From NCBI GenBank assembly GCA_021324595.1, contig JAJPIV010000021.1:1-64000 (forward strand): a stretch of DNA of 64,000 bases, written 5' to 3'. Made by a program: the position numbers and the translations under genes. Positions 42,734-51,817 of this stretch are shown here, one piece after another; position 1 is the stretch's first letter, and each line of letters starts with the position of its first letter. Under the pieces are notes generated by a model that was not told the DNA's origin, did no database searches, and saw nothing but the letters and a program-made list of their open reading frames with translations. The stretch is from Actinomycetota bacterium. GTDB lineage: Bacteria; Actinomycetota; Actinomycetes; Streptosporangiales; Streptosporangiaceae.

Positions 42734-42915
42734 CGTGGGGCCGACACCTCCGCGGCGTGATCCCGGCCAGGCTCGCGTGAGCCGAGGCTTCGAAGCGAGC
42801 TGGCCCTGGCCTCATTCTCGCCCGGCGCCACGGACCTGCTCACCACGCGGCCGCGAGTGTTACGGGAACGATATGCTCCGGGCACGCGCCGCGAAGGCGC
42901 CTTCTCCCGGCGGAT

Positions 42916-42993
42916 CGCCCGTCCCACGGGCGGCAGGCGGATCTGCCAGAGGCCGAAGCTCGACCGCCTGCCGGATCGCCCCTCCCACGGGCG
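42916..42993 (-). terminator. Pair of GC-rich hairpins downstream of the DUF3048 gene
   Basis: CGCCCGTCCCACGGGCG at 42916-42932 forms a perfect 7-bp stem with a 3-base loop. A near copy at 42977-42993 has one mismatch, and both are preceded by CGGAT. They lie between the DUF3048 stop and the permease block, where termination would be expected. There is no U-tract. The rest of 42734-43024 shows nothing else. Confidence 0.5.
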
Positions 42994-43024
42994 GCCGGCG
43001 GGCCCGGAGGCCGACGTCGGCCGG

Positions 43025-44032
43025 TCAGTTGCTCGTCGAGCCCGGCCCGATGGCGAGCAGCACCCAGACCTGGCCGCGCGCGAACGGCATGGGGTGGCCG
43101 TCCGGCAGCGTGAACGCCGTGCCGCCGTCGGCGGCCGGGCGGGACCAGCGGGCCTGGTAGGCCCGGCCATCGCGGAGCACGAGCGCGCGGCCGGCGCCGA
43201 CCGTCTGCGCGTACGGCGGGCGCACTCCCCGCTCCTTGAAGCGCGAGGTGACGACCTTGACGTACTGGACCACGACCGTCGGGCCCCCGAGCCGGCCGTC
43301 GGCCGCGTCCCTCGCCGGCGCCCCGTCCATCCACACCAGCCAGCGGCCGCTCGCCGCCGACCAGCGGAAGGTGAACGACGCGGCCGGATAGCCCGCCGAG
43401 AAGCTGGCGGTCGGCGTGCCACCGGGCGGCGCCGGGCCGAACCGGAAGCCGATGCCCCTGGCCCGGCTGGCGCCCCCGGCCTGCGCCAGCAGCTCACGGG
43501 TCCTCGCGTACAGGTTGTACGGCGCGATCCGCGCCGCGCTGCGGAAGTAGCCCCTGGTCACGCCGGCGTAGAGGTTGACGATCCTGGCGTGCTCGACGAC
43601 CGGGAGCAGCTTGGGCTGGGCACCCGAGAACGCGAACGCCGGGCGGCCGAACTGCCGCAGCAGCTCCAGGTCGTCCGCGCGAGCGCTGCGGACCGGGCCC
43701 ACCACCGGCGGGTAGCGGGAGGAGAACACCGCCATGATCCGGCTCAGGCCGCCCTCCACCGGGATGAGGTACACGATGTCAGCCTCGGCCAGGCCGGTGG
43801 GCGGCCTGGCCTGCGGCACGTTGTCGATCTTGAAGATGAGCACCCGCCCGAGCGAGGCAACCGGCTCGCCGGTGAACGGCGAGGTCGGCGCCGCGCGGCC
43901 GGACGACGCAGCGGGCCGCGGCCTGCCCGCCGGGCCGTGCCCGGAGAGGAGGAAGTAACCGCCGACCCCGAGGATCACCAGCGCCAGGACTGAACTCGCC
44001 CCCGCGATCAGCGCCCGACGGCTGACTCGCAC
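43025..44032 (-). CDS. DUF3048 domain-containing exported protein (YerB-like)
   Basis: 335 aa. An N-terminal signal anchor (RRALIAGASSVLALVILGVGGYFLL) lies at about 5-30 and a Pro/Ala-rich linker to about 50. The DUF3048 core then appears: IFKIDNVPQARPPTGLAEADIVYLIPVEGGLSRIMAVF, VGPVRSARADDLELL and the C-terminal GRALVLRDGRAYQARWSRP. The Bacillus relative YerB is a lipoprotein of unclear role; the N-terminal Cys of a lipobox is absent here. The GTG at 44032 has GAGGGG seven bases upstream and was preferred to a longer frame. It is divergent from gltX. Confidence 0.87.
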   Translation of the reverse strand: MRVSRRALIAGASSVLALVILGVGGYFLLSGHGPAGRPRPAASSGRAAPTSPFTGEPVASLGRVLIFKIDNVPQARPPTGLAEADIVYLIPVEGGLSRIMAVFSSRYPPVVGPVRSARADDLELLRQFGRPAFAFSGAQPKLLPVVEHARIVNLYAGVTRGYFRSAARIAPYNLYARTRELLAQAGGASRARGIGFRFGPAPPGGTPTASFSAGYPAASFTFRWSAASGRWLVWMDGAPARDAADGRLGGPTVVVQYVKVVTSRFKERGVRPPYAQTVGAGRALVLRDGRAYQARWSRPAADGGTAFTLPDGHPMPFARGQVWVLLAIGPGSTSN

Positions 44033-44132
44033 CGCGCACCCCCTCGCGCATACCCCCCGCACGTTACCACGCCAGCGCGCGGGCGCTGCGGCGGCGCGCC
44101 CCGGCCGTCCGGAAGGGCGCGGCCGGCCCCGG

Positions 44133-44138
44133 TAGCAT
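44133..44138 (+). promoter_or_regulatory. -10 element of gltX
   Basis: TAGCAT ends six bases before the GTG of gltX, and no SD is present, which suggests a leaderless transcript. I see no convincing -35. Confidence 0.5.
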
Positions 44139-44144
44139 CGGGTC

Positions 44145-45554
44145 GTGACCAGCCAGGGCTCGCGCGTCAGGGTCAGGATCGCGCCGTCGCCGACCGGCAT
44201 GTTCCACGTCGGGTCGGCCAGGACCGCGCTGTTCAACTGGGCGTTCGCCCAGCAGCGGGGGGGCGATTTCGTGCTGCGCATCGAGGACACCGACGCCTCG
44301 CGCAACCGGCCCGAGTGGACCGAGGGCATCATCGCCGCGCTCGACTGGCTGGGCATCCGCCGCGGGGAGTACGAAGGGCCATTCTTCCAGTCGGCGAACG
44401 AGGAACGGCACGCGGAGGCGGCACGCCGGCTGCTGGACGGCGGGCTCGCCTACTACTGCTCGTGCACGCGCGAGCAGGTCCTCGCGCGGACCGGGGACCC
44501 CCACCGCGGGTATGACGGGTTCTGCCGTGACCGCGGGCTGGCGGCAGCGCCGGGCCGGGCCCTGCGGTTCCGGGTGCCCGACGAGGGCGTGACGATCGTG
44601 GACGACGTGGTGCGCGGCAAGGTCAGCTTCGAGAACGCCACGATCGGCGACTTCCCCATCGCACGCGGCGACGGGTCCGTTCTGTTCCTGCTCGCCAACG
44701 TGGTCGATGACATCCAGATGCGGATCAGCCACGTGATCCGGGGCGAGGAGCACCTTCCGAACGCCCCGAAGCAGCAGCTGATGTGGACGGCCCTCGGCCA
44801 CCTTCCGCCGGCCTGGGCGCACGTGCCGGTGATCGTCAACGACAAGCGGCAGAAGCTCTCCAAGCGCCGGGACAAGGTCGCGCTCGAGGACTACCGGGCC
44901 GAGGGGTACCTCGCCGAGGCCATGCGCAACTACCTGATGCTGCTCGGCTGGGCGCCGCCCGGCGACCGGGAGATCCTGCCCTGGCCCGCCATGATCGCCG
45001 AGTTCCGGCTCGACCAGGTGATCTCGTCCCCGGCCTTCTTCGACGTGCGCAAGCTGCGGGCGATCAACGGCGTCTACATCCGGGAGCTGCCGGCGGCCGA
45101 GTTCATCGCGCGCAGCCAGCCGTGGCTGGCCCCCCCGGCCGCGCCGTGGCGGCCGGACGCGTTCCGTCCCGAGGCCTTCGCCCAGGTGGCCCACCTGGCC
45201 CAGACCCGGATCGGGGTGATGTCCGAGGTCACCGCGCTGGTGGACTTCCTGTTCCTGGACGAGCCCGCCACCGACCCGCAGGCCTGGTCCAGGGCCGCGG
45301 CCATGCCGGGCGCGCGTGAGGTGCTGGACGCGGTGGCCCGGGAGCTGGCCACCGCCGAGTGGGAGCCCGCGGCGATCCGGGCCGTGGTCGAGCGCGCCGG
45401 GGACAGGCTCGGCCTGAAGCTGTCGCAGGCGCAGGCACCGGTCCGGGTGGCGGTCACCGGCCGCTCCGCCGGGCTGCCGCTGTTCGAGTCGATCTGGGTG
45501 CTCGGCCGGGAGCGGACCGTGGAGCGGCTGCGCGCGGCCCTCGCCGCGCTGTGA
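44145..45554 (+). CDS. gltX: Glutamyl-tRNA synthetase
   Basis: 469-aa class I synthetase that charges tRNA-Glu in the cytoplasm, and in many actinobacteria also tRNA-Gln as a precursor for the amidotransferase. The HIGH region reads [15 protein letters not shown], the KMSKR loop KLSKRRD, and [15 protein letters not shown] is the family middle motif. The C-terminal anticodon-binding part is complete. Length is normal. It stands alone between divergent DUF3048 and the GH76-like gene. No tRNA gene was found beside it. The GTG start is set by [18 protein letters not shown] and the adjacent -10. Confidence 0.95.
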   Translation: MTSQGSRVRVRIAPSPTGMFHVGSARTALFNWAFAQQRGGDFVLRIEDTDASRNRPEWTEGIIAALDWLGIRRGEYEGPFFQSANEERHAEAARRLLDGGLAYYCSCTREQVLARTGDPHRGYDGFCRDRGLAAAPGRALRFRVPDEGVTIVDDVVRGKVSFENATIGDFPIARGDGSVLFLLANVVDDIQMRISHVIRGEEHLPNAPKQQLMWTALGHLPPAWAHVPVIVNDKRQKLSKRRDKVALEDYRAEGYLAEAMRNYLMLLGWAPPGDREILPWPAMIAEFRLDQVISSPAFFDVRKLRAINGVYIRELPAAEFIARSQPWLAPPAAPWRPDAFRPEAFAQVAHLAQTRIGVMSEVTALVDFLFLDEPATDPQAWSRAAAMPGAREVLDAVARELATAEWEPAAIRAVVERAGDRLGLKLSQAQAPVRVAVTGRSAGLPLFESIWVLGRERTVERLRAALAAL

Positions 45555-45652
45555 GCGACCGGCTTCCCGCGTAACGTGAACCCGGGCCGCGCGGTGGCGG
45601 GTGTGTACGCTGTCCGTTACTTGACCCGAGATGACCTGGAGCGCAGCAAGTA

Positions 45653-47188
45653 GTGGGATACGTCCGGTTCCGCGTGCCCAGCTTCGTGCTGCCCGCCGCG
45701 ATCATCGCCTCGGCGGTGGCCGTCGTCGCCGGATCGAGCGCCATCATCCGCGCCCACGAGGCGGCCACGCGCGCGTTGCTCGCCAGCCCGGCGGACCCGC
45801 CGGCCGGCCGCTACCTCGTGCTGGCCGCCCGCTCGATCGGGCTCCTCGAGCACTCGTTCTACAACGGCTCCGGGCTGTGGCACATGTGCGTGCCGTCCAT
45901 CTGCAACACCAAGAACCGCGACTGGGGCGCCGACGCGCTCACCAACGACCTGTACCTCGGCTGGCGCCTGACGGGGAACCGGTCCGTGCTCCCCTACCTG
46001 CGGCACCTGGCCCTCAGCGCGCACCTGTGGATCCCGTCGGATCATGGCAGCAGCGACACCCCGGCCTGGGACGCGGTCGCCGACATCCGCGAGTACCAGG
46101 CGACCGGGAGCCGGGCCGCCCTGGCGAAGGCCGAGGCCGCCTTCGGGTGGGTGACCGGGGCGCGGGCCCGACCGTTCGCCACGGGGGCATGCCCGGCCAT
46201 CGACTACCAGTGGGGCGGCGGCCGCCGCAGCGACCTGAAGACCCTGGAGACCGGCTCGAACCTGGCCAAGGCGGGCCTGCTGCTGTATCAGATCACCGGG
46301 CAGCACCGCTACCTGGCCGCCGCGGAGGCCGCCTACGCGGCGGCCCGGCGGTACTTCCTGTCCCGGGCGAGCCAGCTCTACACGGCGTACATCCTCGACA
46401 ACGGCAGGACCTGCAAGGTGCTGCCCGGGCTGTACTACGCGTCCGTGAACGGCAACATGATCTGGGACGGGACCGAGCTGGCCAGGATCACCGGCGACCC
46501 GGCGTTCCTGCGCCAGGCGATCGCCACCGCCCAGGCGGTGCGGGCCCGCCTCAGCGACGGCGCGGGGGTCTTCGCGGACCTGCAGGCCGACAACGACATC
46601 ACCGGGCCGCTGGTCGAGGGCATGTACGCCCTGGCCACCGATGGCCACCAGCGGTTCGCCAGGCGCTGGCTGATGACCGCCGCGTCGGCCGCGGGCGCCG
46701 ACATCGGCCCCGGCGGCACCTTCGGCCGGTTCTTCGACGGGCCACCGCCCGCCTGGCTGGCCACGGCATGGCAGGTCAGCGGCGGGGTCGCGCTCATGCA
46801 GGCGGCTGCCGCGCTCGACCCGCACGGAGCCCCCGCGGCGCCCGGCTTCTGGCGGCGCGCGCGATTCGTCCCCGACGGGCGGTCCCTGACGGGACCGGTG
46901 CTGCGGATCACGTTCACCGGGCGGGCCATCGCGATACTCGGCACGCTCGGCGCCCGCTGCTGCTCCCCCGGCCATGCCCGGGTCTTCGTGGACGGCACCG
47001 AGACCTTCAACCGGGTGGGGATCTGGCAGGACAAGTCCAGCCCGGCGATCCAGCAGTTCGACCAGGTGCTGTTCGCCTGGCGCTGGCGGCGGCCCGGGCG
47101 CCACACGATCGCGATCCTGCCGGGCATCGACGAGGGCGTCCTCGGCGGGTCGTTCTTCTCGATGATCGGCTACCTGCTGGTGCGGTAG
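45653..47188 (+). CDS. Exported glycoside-hydrolase-76-like protein
   Basis: 511 aa. An N-terminal signal anchor (FVLPAAIIASAVAVVAGSSAII) lies at about 11-32. The middle is all-helical with the alternating pattern of an (alpha/alpha)6 barrel: AARSIGLLEHSFYNGSGLW, DYQWGGGRRSDLKTLETGSNLAKAGLLLYQITG, VNGNMIWDGTELARITGD and NDITGPLVEGMYAL. This most resembles GH76 alpha-1,6-mannanases and related enzymes. The C-terminal 110 residues (LRITFTGRAIAILGTLG..ARVFVDGTETFNR) look like a galactose-binding-type beta domain. The catalytic Asp pair of GH76 is not plainly recognisable, so the activity is tentative. Start GTG 45653 has only a distant GGAG. Confidence 0.65.
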   Translation: MGYVRFRVPSFVLPAAIIASAVAVVAGSSAIIRAHEAATRALLASPADPPAGRYLVLAARSIGLLEHSFYNGSGLWHMCVPSICNTKNRDWGADALTNDLYLGWRLTGNRSVLPYLRHLALSAHLWIPSDHGSSDTPAWDAVADIREYQATGSRAALAKAEAAFGWVTGARARPFATGACPAIDYQWGGGRRSDLKTLETGSNLAKAGLLLYQITGQHRYLAAAEAAYAAARRYFLSRASQLYTAYILDNGRTCKVLPGLYYASVNGNMIWDGTELARITGDPAFLRQAIATAQAVRARLSDGAGVFADLQADNDITGPLVEGMYALATDGHQRFARRWLMTAASAAGADIGPGGTFGRFFDGPPPAWLATAWQVSGGVALMQAAAALDPHGAPAAPGFWRRARFVPDGRSLTGPVLRITFTGRAIAILGTLGARCCSPGHARVFVDGTETFNRVGIWQDKSSPAIQQFDQVLFAWRWRRPGRHTIAILPGIDEGVLGGSFFSMIGYLLVR

Positions 47189-47528
47189 CTCGCGGGGGCG
47201 GACCGCCTTGTGACCGGGCCCGACGGCTTGTAGCATCCGGATGAGTTCCCGCCGGTGACCGGGCGGCCCGTTCCGGGGTTGGTGAGAAGCCTGCCAGGTC
47301 CTTCGCCCCCGACGACGAGGCCCGCGCGCGGACGTTGGTCCAGCGCGCCGTTAGGCCCTGCCGGCAGCCCGTCACCAGAGTCCATCCGCGGCCCGCCGGC
47401 CGGCGCGCACGGCTCGGTTCACGCACCACCCATACGCCTACGTGAGCGGGCGGGGGCTGCGGGGGACCTCGTCGCGCTCTCCTTGCCGCTTCGAGCGAGT
47501 TGTCTCTTTGAGCGAGAGGAGGACGCGC
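47189..47528 (+). promoter_or_regulatory. Long leader of the secreted-protein gene with promoter and five-codon ORF
   Basis: This 340-base stretch has no normal gene. TTGTGA (47208-47213), 17 bases, TAGCAT (47231-47236) form a good promoter. Four bases later an ATG starts a five-codon ORF (MSSRR, stop ending at 47258). The transcript would then carry about 270 untranslated bases before the GTG at 47529, whose SD is AGGAGG. The leader could house a regulatory RNA, but I could not assign a known class. Confidence 0.5.
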
Positions 47529-49178
47529 GTGAAGCGCCTCCTGATTGCGATTGCCGGCACCGTGTCGCTGGGCCTGCTCGCCAGCCCGGCCGGCCCGGCG
47601 GCGTTCGCCCGCACGGCCGCCGGCGGGCCGGCGGAGTACTCGCACGCGCTTTGCGAGCAGAACGCGGACACGTGCGCCGAGCTCTACCAGTACCTCGGCC
47701 GGTACACCGGGCACGACGAGCCGTCGGTGCTCTTCTACTCCACCGTCCCGGGATCGGGCAACAACGACGTCTACCAGCTCACCCTGCCGACCGACCCGCC
47801 GGCGCTGCCCAGGCAGGACGGGTCGGGCGGCACGTTCAACTTCCAGCTCCACCCGGCGTTCTGGTTCGGCATGGCGATGTGCGACGACCAGTCCGCGCCC
47901 AACCCCGGCGGCAGCTCGCTCGGACCGAACGTGCCGTGCGCGCCGGATAGCGACTCGAACATCTACAACAGCCCGGACCCGGCATCGCCGAGGTACATCG
48001 GCCTCCACCCGGGCACGGCGTTCATGGAGATGCAGTTCTACCCGCCGGGCTGGGCACCGTGGCCGGCCGGGAACAGCTGCTCGGCGACCCTGTGGTGCGC
48101 CGCGCTGAACATCGACAGCCTCTCGGAGAACATGAACAACGGCGAGCTGCTCAACCCGACGTGCGCCGCGATCACCGGGTACGAGTACGTGAACTTCGCG
48201 TTCATCACCAAGGACGGCATCTCCCAGGCGCCCGCCAACCCGGTGAACGCCACGCTCGCCACCTACACCCCCGATCCGGCCAGGGACCTGTTCATGCACT
48301 CGGGCGACCATCTCACCGTGGCCATGCGGGACACGCCCGACGGGTTCCGGGTCGTGATCGTCGACCGCACCACGCACCAGGTCGGGTCGATGACGGCCAG
48401 CGCCGCCAACGGGTTCGGCGAGGTCCGGTTCGACCCCACCGGCACCTCGTGCGTCGACATCCCGACCAACTTCCACCCCGAGTACGCCACCTCGAGCGAG
48501 GCCACCCGGGTCCCGTGGGCGGCTCACTCGTACAACGTGGCGTTCTCCGACGAGATCGGGCATTTCGAGTACTGTGACGCGGTCAGCGCCACGACCGGTG
48601 CCTGCACGGCGGCCGGGGTGAACGACCCGGCCGGCACCGACGGCGACGACGCCTTCTGCTTCGGCCCCGCCCAGTCCACCAGGATCAGGATCGGCGGCTG
48701 CCTCGGCACCGACGTGGACTTCGACGGCGTGCCCTACCAGGACACCTGGCCGGGCACGTTCCGCAGCGCCAGGCTCGACGCCTTCCTGCATCCGGCCCCC
48801 GTCCGGTTCACCAGCCCGGTGTTCGACGGCGGCTTCAACTACCAGCGTGTGGCGTTCGAAGCCGACCTGCCCCGGATCGAGTCGACGTGCCAGCGGTTCA
48901 TCTCCAACCCGGCCGGCCCGAGCCCCGGCAGCGGCTGCGTGAACCCGCCCGCCGGCGCCAGCTTCTACCCGTTCTACTCCACCACGTCCGCGGGCGGCCA
49001 GTGCCAGTGGCAGCTCGGCGGCCCCTACATCCCGGGGACGGCGAACGAGTTCGGCGGCAGCTCCTCCGCCGAGTTCGGGCCCCTGCTCCCGCTCTTCTAC
49101 CCGAGCTCAAACGGCCAGCCGACATTCCGCTACAACGACTTCAGGAATGTCCTGCCCGTCAATCCCTGCCCGGCCTGA
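47529..49178 (+). CDS. Large secreted protein of unknown function
   Basis: 549 aa with a signal peptide (residues 1-30, VKRLLIAIAGTVSLGLLASPAGPAAFA). The mature part is rich in paired Cys (for example ALCEQNADTCAELYQ, SCSATLWCAALNIDS, GQCQWQL), suggesting a disulphide-stabilised extracellular protein. Repeating text such as FHPEYATSSEATRVPWAAHSYNVAFSDEIGHFEYC and GTDGDDAFCFGP is known to me only from uncharacterised actinobacterial and chloroflexal secreted proteins. No catalytic motif was recognised. The GTG at 47529 has an excellent AGGAGG SD; the in-frame ATG at 47442 would put a non-signal sequence in front. Confidence 0.8.
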   Translation: MKRLLIAIAGTVSLGLLASPAGPAAFARTAAGGPAEYSHALCEQNADTCAELYQYLGRYTGHDEPSVLFYSTVPGSGNNDVYQLTLPTDPPALPRQDGSGGTFNFQLHPAFWFGMAMCDDQSAPNPGGSSLGPNVPCAPDSDSNIYNSPDPASPRYIGLHPGTAFMEMQFYPPGWAPWPAGNSCSATLWCAALNIDSLSENMNNGELLNPTCAAITGYEYVNFAFITKDGISQAPANPVNATLATYTPDPARDLFMHSGDHLTVAMRDTPDGFRVVIVDRTTHQVGSMTASAANGFGEVRFDPTGTSCVDIPTNFHPEYATSSEATRVPWAAHSYNVAFSDEIGHFEYCDAVSATTGACTAAGVNDPAGTDGDDAFCFGPAQSTRIRIGGCLGTDVDFDGVPYQDTWPGTFRSARLDAFLHPAPVRFTSPVFDGGFNYQRVAFEADLPRIESTCQRFISNPAGPSPGSGCVNPPAGASFYPFYSTTSAGGQCQWQLGGPYIPGTANEFGGSSSAEFGPLLPLFYPSSNGQPTFRYNDFRNVLPVNPCPA

Positions 49179-49230
49179 CCAGGCACGGAGCGGCAGGCGC
49201 CCGGGGCACGCCCCCGGGCGCCTGCGCCGC

Positions 49231-50022
49231 TCAGGACGGCAGCGCCAGGTCGACGACGACCGGGGCGTGGTCGCTCGGCGCTGTCCCCTTGCGCGCCTCG
49301 CGGTCCACGAACGCATCGGTCACCGCGGCGGCGAGCGCCGCGTTCGCGAGGACCAGGTCGATCCGCATGCCCATGCCCTTGTGGAACGCCCCCGCCCGGT
49401 AGTCCCAGTAGGTGAACGGACGCGGGCCCTTGGCGATCCGCGGCACGAGGTCGCGCAGGCCCGCCTTTTGCAGGCGGCGCAGTGCCGCCCGCTCGGCCGG
49501 GGTGACGTGGGTGGCCCCCTCGAACGCCGCCGGATCCCAGACGTCGGCGTCGGCGGGGGCCACGTTGAAGTCGCCCATCACCGCGAACGGCAGGCTCGCC
49601 GCCGCCTCGGCGGCGACGGCGTCCGCCAGCGCGGCCAGCCACCGGAGCTTGTACTGGTAGTGCGGGTCGCCCGGCGACCGGCCGTTCGGGACGTACACGC
49701 ACCTGACCCGGACCGGCCCGCAGGTCACGGCCAGCGTCCGCGCCTCGACGGTCCGCGCGTCCGGGAACCCGGGCTCGCCCGGCATGCCGCGGCTCACGTC
49801 GGCCAGGCCCACCCGGGAGAGCACCGCCACGCCGTTCCACCGCCCCTCGCCGTGCTCGGCGACCGCGTAGCCGAGCGGGGCGACCGCGCCCGCGGGGAAC
49901 TCGCCCGCGCCCACCTTCGTCTCCTGCAGGCACACCACGTCCGGGCCGGCCCGGCCCAGCCACTCCACTAGGCGCGGCAGCCGGGCGGTCACGGAGTTGA
50001 CGTTCCAGGTCGCGATCCGCAT
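49231..50022 (-). CDS. xthA: Exodeoxyribonuclease III / AP endonuclease
   Basis: 263-aa Mg-dependent nuclease of the exonuclease III family that cuts at abasic sites in base excision repair. MRIATWNVNSVTARL holds the catalytic Asn; LQETKV the metal-binding Glu; YVPNGRSPGDPHYQYKLRWL the Tyr and Asn; GDFNVAPADADVW the Asp and Asn; SDHAPVVVDL the terminal Asp-His pair. All are present. The ATG at 50022 lies five bases after the Nudix stop, on the same strand, so the LLM oxidoreductase, Nudix and xthA genes are probably one operon. A longer open frame upstream is not coding. Confidence 0.95.
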   Translation of the reverse strand: MRIATWNVNSVTARLPRLVEWLGRAGPDVVCLQETKVGAGEFPAGAVAPLGYAVAEHGEGRWNGVAVLSRVGLADVSRGMPGEPGFPDARTVEARTLAVTCGPVRVRCVYVPNGRSPGDPHYQYKLRWLAALADAVAAEAAASLPFAVMGDFNVAPADADVWDPAAFEGATHVTPAERAALRRLQKAGLRDLVPRIAKGPRPFTYWDYRAGAFHKGMGMRIDLVLANAALAAAVTDAFVDREARKGTAPSDHAPVVVDLALPS

Positions 50023-50027
50023 CCGCG

Positions 50028-50609
50028 TCACGTCCCGATCAGGCGCCGCGCGCGGGCCAGGGTCTCGCGCAGGCTGGCGTTGGGCGTCCGGTCGTGCGCC
50101 TCCGCGGCCGGCATCCAGTGCAGCGGCGCCCGGGCGGATTCGGCCCTGGCCGCCCCCGGCTCGCCGGTCGCCAGGAAGAACCGCAGGTCGGCGTGCTCGT
50201 GCGCGGGCTCGCCGCGGCCGGCCGCCGCGGCGACGACGGACACGTGCCGTAGCTGGCCATCGGGCCACGGGGCCAGGTCGGCCAGGCCGGTCTCCTCTTC
50301 CGCCTCCCGCAGCGCGATCGCCAGCGGGTCCCGTTCCCCCGGATCGGCGTGGCCGCCGACCTGCAGCCACTCCCCCTGCCGGGAGTGCCAGCGCAAGAGC
50401 ACCCGCCCGGTCGGCGGGTGGATGACGAGCGCCGACGCGGTCAGGTGCAGGGATGACGACCGCTCCCACGGGTCGGCGGCATGGTCGGCGAGCGCCCGGA
50501 TCCGCCGCAGGTCGGCCGCCTCCCGGGTGCCGAGCGGCCGGTACCGGTCAAGCAGCGCCGGCACCGGGCGGGGACCCGGGCTCGCCGGGCTCGGGCGGGC
50601 GAGGCTCAC
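50028..50609 (-). CDS. Nudix hydrolase
   Basis: 193-aa pyrophosphohydrolase. The Nudix box GHADPGERDPLAIALREAEEETGL fits GX5EX7REUXEEXGU exactly (about residues 86-108). Flanking regions (SALVIHPPTGRVLLRWHSRQGEWLQVGGH) are typical of small MutT-like proteins; the substrate is not determined. The C-terminus (HADLRFFLATGEP, LHWMPAAEAHD) completes the fold. The GTG at 50609 has no SD but lies eight bases after a TAGCAT hexamer (50618-50623), so it may be leaderless. Confidence 0.9.
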   Translation of the reverse strand: MSLARPSPASPGPRPVPALLDRYRPLGTREAADLRRIRALADHAADPWERSSSLHLTASALVIHPPTGRVLLRWHSRQGEWLQVGGHADPGERDPLAIALREAEEETGLADLAPWPDGQLRHVSVVAAAAGRGEPAHEHADLRFFLATGEPGAARAESARAPLHWMPAAEAHDRTPNASLRETLARARRLIGT

Positions 50610-50639
50610 GCGCAGCGATGCTACCGGGTCCCGGGCGCC

Positions 50640-51515
50640 TCACCAGGTGGCGACGACCGGGATGACGCGCTCGCCGAGGATCTCCAGCGGCGTGATCGAC
50701 GCGACGCCGGGGATCGCCCGGGCGTGCGCGTGGGAAACGCCGAGCGCCGCGAGCCGGCGCAGCTCCTCCAGGATCGCGTCGGTGTTCTCGCCGTGCGGCC
50801 CCGGATCCAGCGAGAGCATCACGGTCTTGTCGATCTCGTCGTAGTCCCGGCCGACCGCCTCGCAGTGCGCGCGGAGCACGTCGAGCTTGCGCTCCAGGTC
50901 CGGGCCGGCGAAGAGGTTGCACGCCTGCGCGTACTGGGCGACCAGGCGCAGCGTCTTCCTCTCGCCGCCGCCGCCGATCAGCACCGGCGGGTGCGGGCGG
51001 CGCAGCGGCTGCGGCGAGTTGAGGGTCCGCTCCAGGCGGTAGTGCCGCCCCTCGTAGGAACCGTCATGGTCGCTCCACATCTGGAAGCAGATCCGCAGCG
51101 CCTCCTCCAGGCGCTCGAACCGCTCGGCGAGCGGCGGGAACGGCAGCCCGAGGCCCCTGGCCTCCGCCTCGTTCCAGGCGGCGCCGATGCCAAGCCAGGC
51201 CCGGCCGCCCGAGAGCACGTCGAGGGTGGTCACGCACTTGGCGAGAAGCCCGGGCTCGCGGTAGACCACCGCGGTGACCCACGCGAGCAGCTCGATGCGC
51301 GAGGTGCACGCCGCGAGGTAGCCGAGCGTCGTGTAGGCCTCGAGCATCTCGTTCTCCGGCGGCCCGACGGTGCCGATCTGCCACACGTGGTCCATGACGC
51401 TCAGCTTGGAGAATCCGGCGTCCTCCGCGGCCCTGGCGATCCGCGCCAGGTCTGTGCCGAGCGTGGCCGGCCCGCCGGGCCAGGTGAAGTCGGGCAGGTG
51501 CAGGCCGATCCGCAT
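50640..51515 (-). CDS. LLM-class F420-dependent oxidoreductase
   Basis: 291-aa luciferase-like TIM-barrel oxidoreductase. MRIGLHLPDFTWPGGPATLGTDLARIARAAEDAGF opens the barrel, SVMDHVW carries the usual Asp-His, and TSRIELLAWVTAVVYREPGLLAKCVTTLDVLSGGRAWLGIGAAWNEAEARGLGLPFP is the family core, with the cofactor-phosphate region near VLIGGGGERKTLRLVAQYA. Actinobacterial members of this subgroup typically use F420. Substrate unknown. The ATG at 51515 has GAAGGGAC seven bases upstream. The 302-base stretch 51516-51817 before it holds only a possible -10 (TAAGAT, 51710-51705). Confidence 0.88.
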   Translation of the reverse strand: MRIGLHLPDFTWPGGPATLGTDLARIARAAEDAGFSKLSVMDHVWQIGTVGPPENEMLEAYTTLGYLAACTSRIELLAWVTAVVYREPGLLAKCVTTLDVLSGGRAWLGIGAAWNEAEARGLGLPFPPLAERFERLEEALRICFQMWSDHDGSYEGRHYRLERTLNSPQPLRRPHPPVLIGGGGERKTLRLVAQYAQACNLFAGPDLERKLDVLRAHCEAVGRDYDEIDKTVMLSLDPGPHGENTDAILEELRRLAALGVSHAHARAIPGVASITPLEILGERVIPVVATW

Positions 51516-51817
51516 GCGGTGTCCCTTCGTGTCCGTCCGGCCGGCCGCCGGCTCAGGCCAGCGGCGGGAGAGTTCGCGGGGGCGGGGCGAGCGCCCCGGG
51601 GCCGAGCGGCGGGCGCAGCTTGAACGCGAAGCGCACGGGTCTCCTCGAAGCCGCTGGGCCACCGGGGTGGCGCGCGGCGAGCGGGCCGCGTCGCCCGGTT
51701 CCTCATCTTAAGGAGCCGCTTCGGGCCAGTGCCGCGGGCCGGCCGGCGGCGGCGCGGGCCCGCGGCCTGGCAGGCGGGACCGGGCCGCCGTTCCGCCCGG
51801 CCCCGCCTGCCGCCCGC

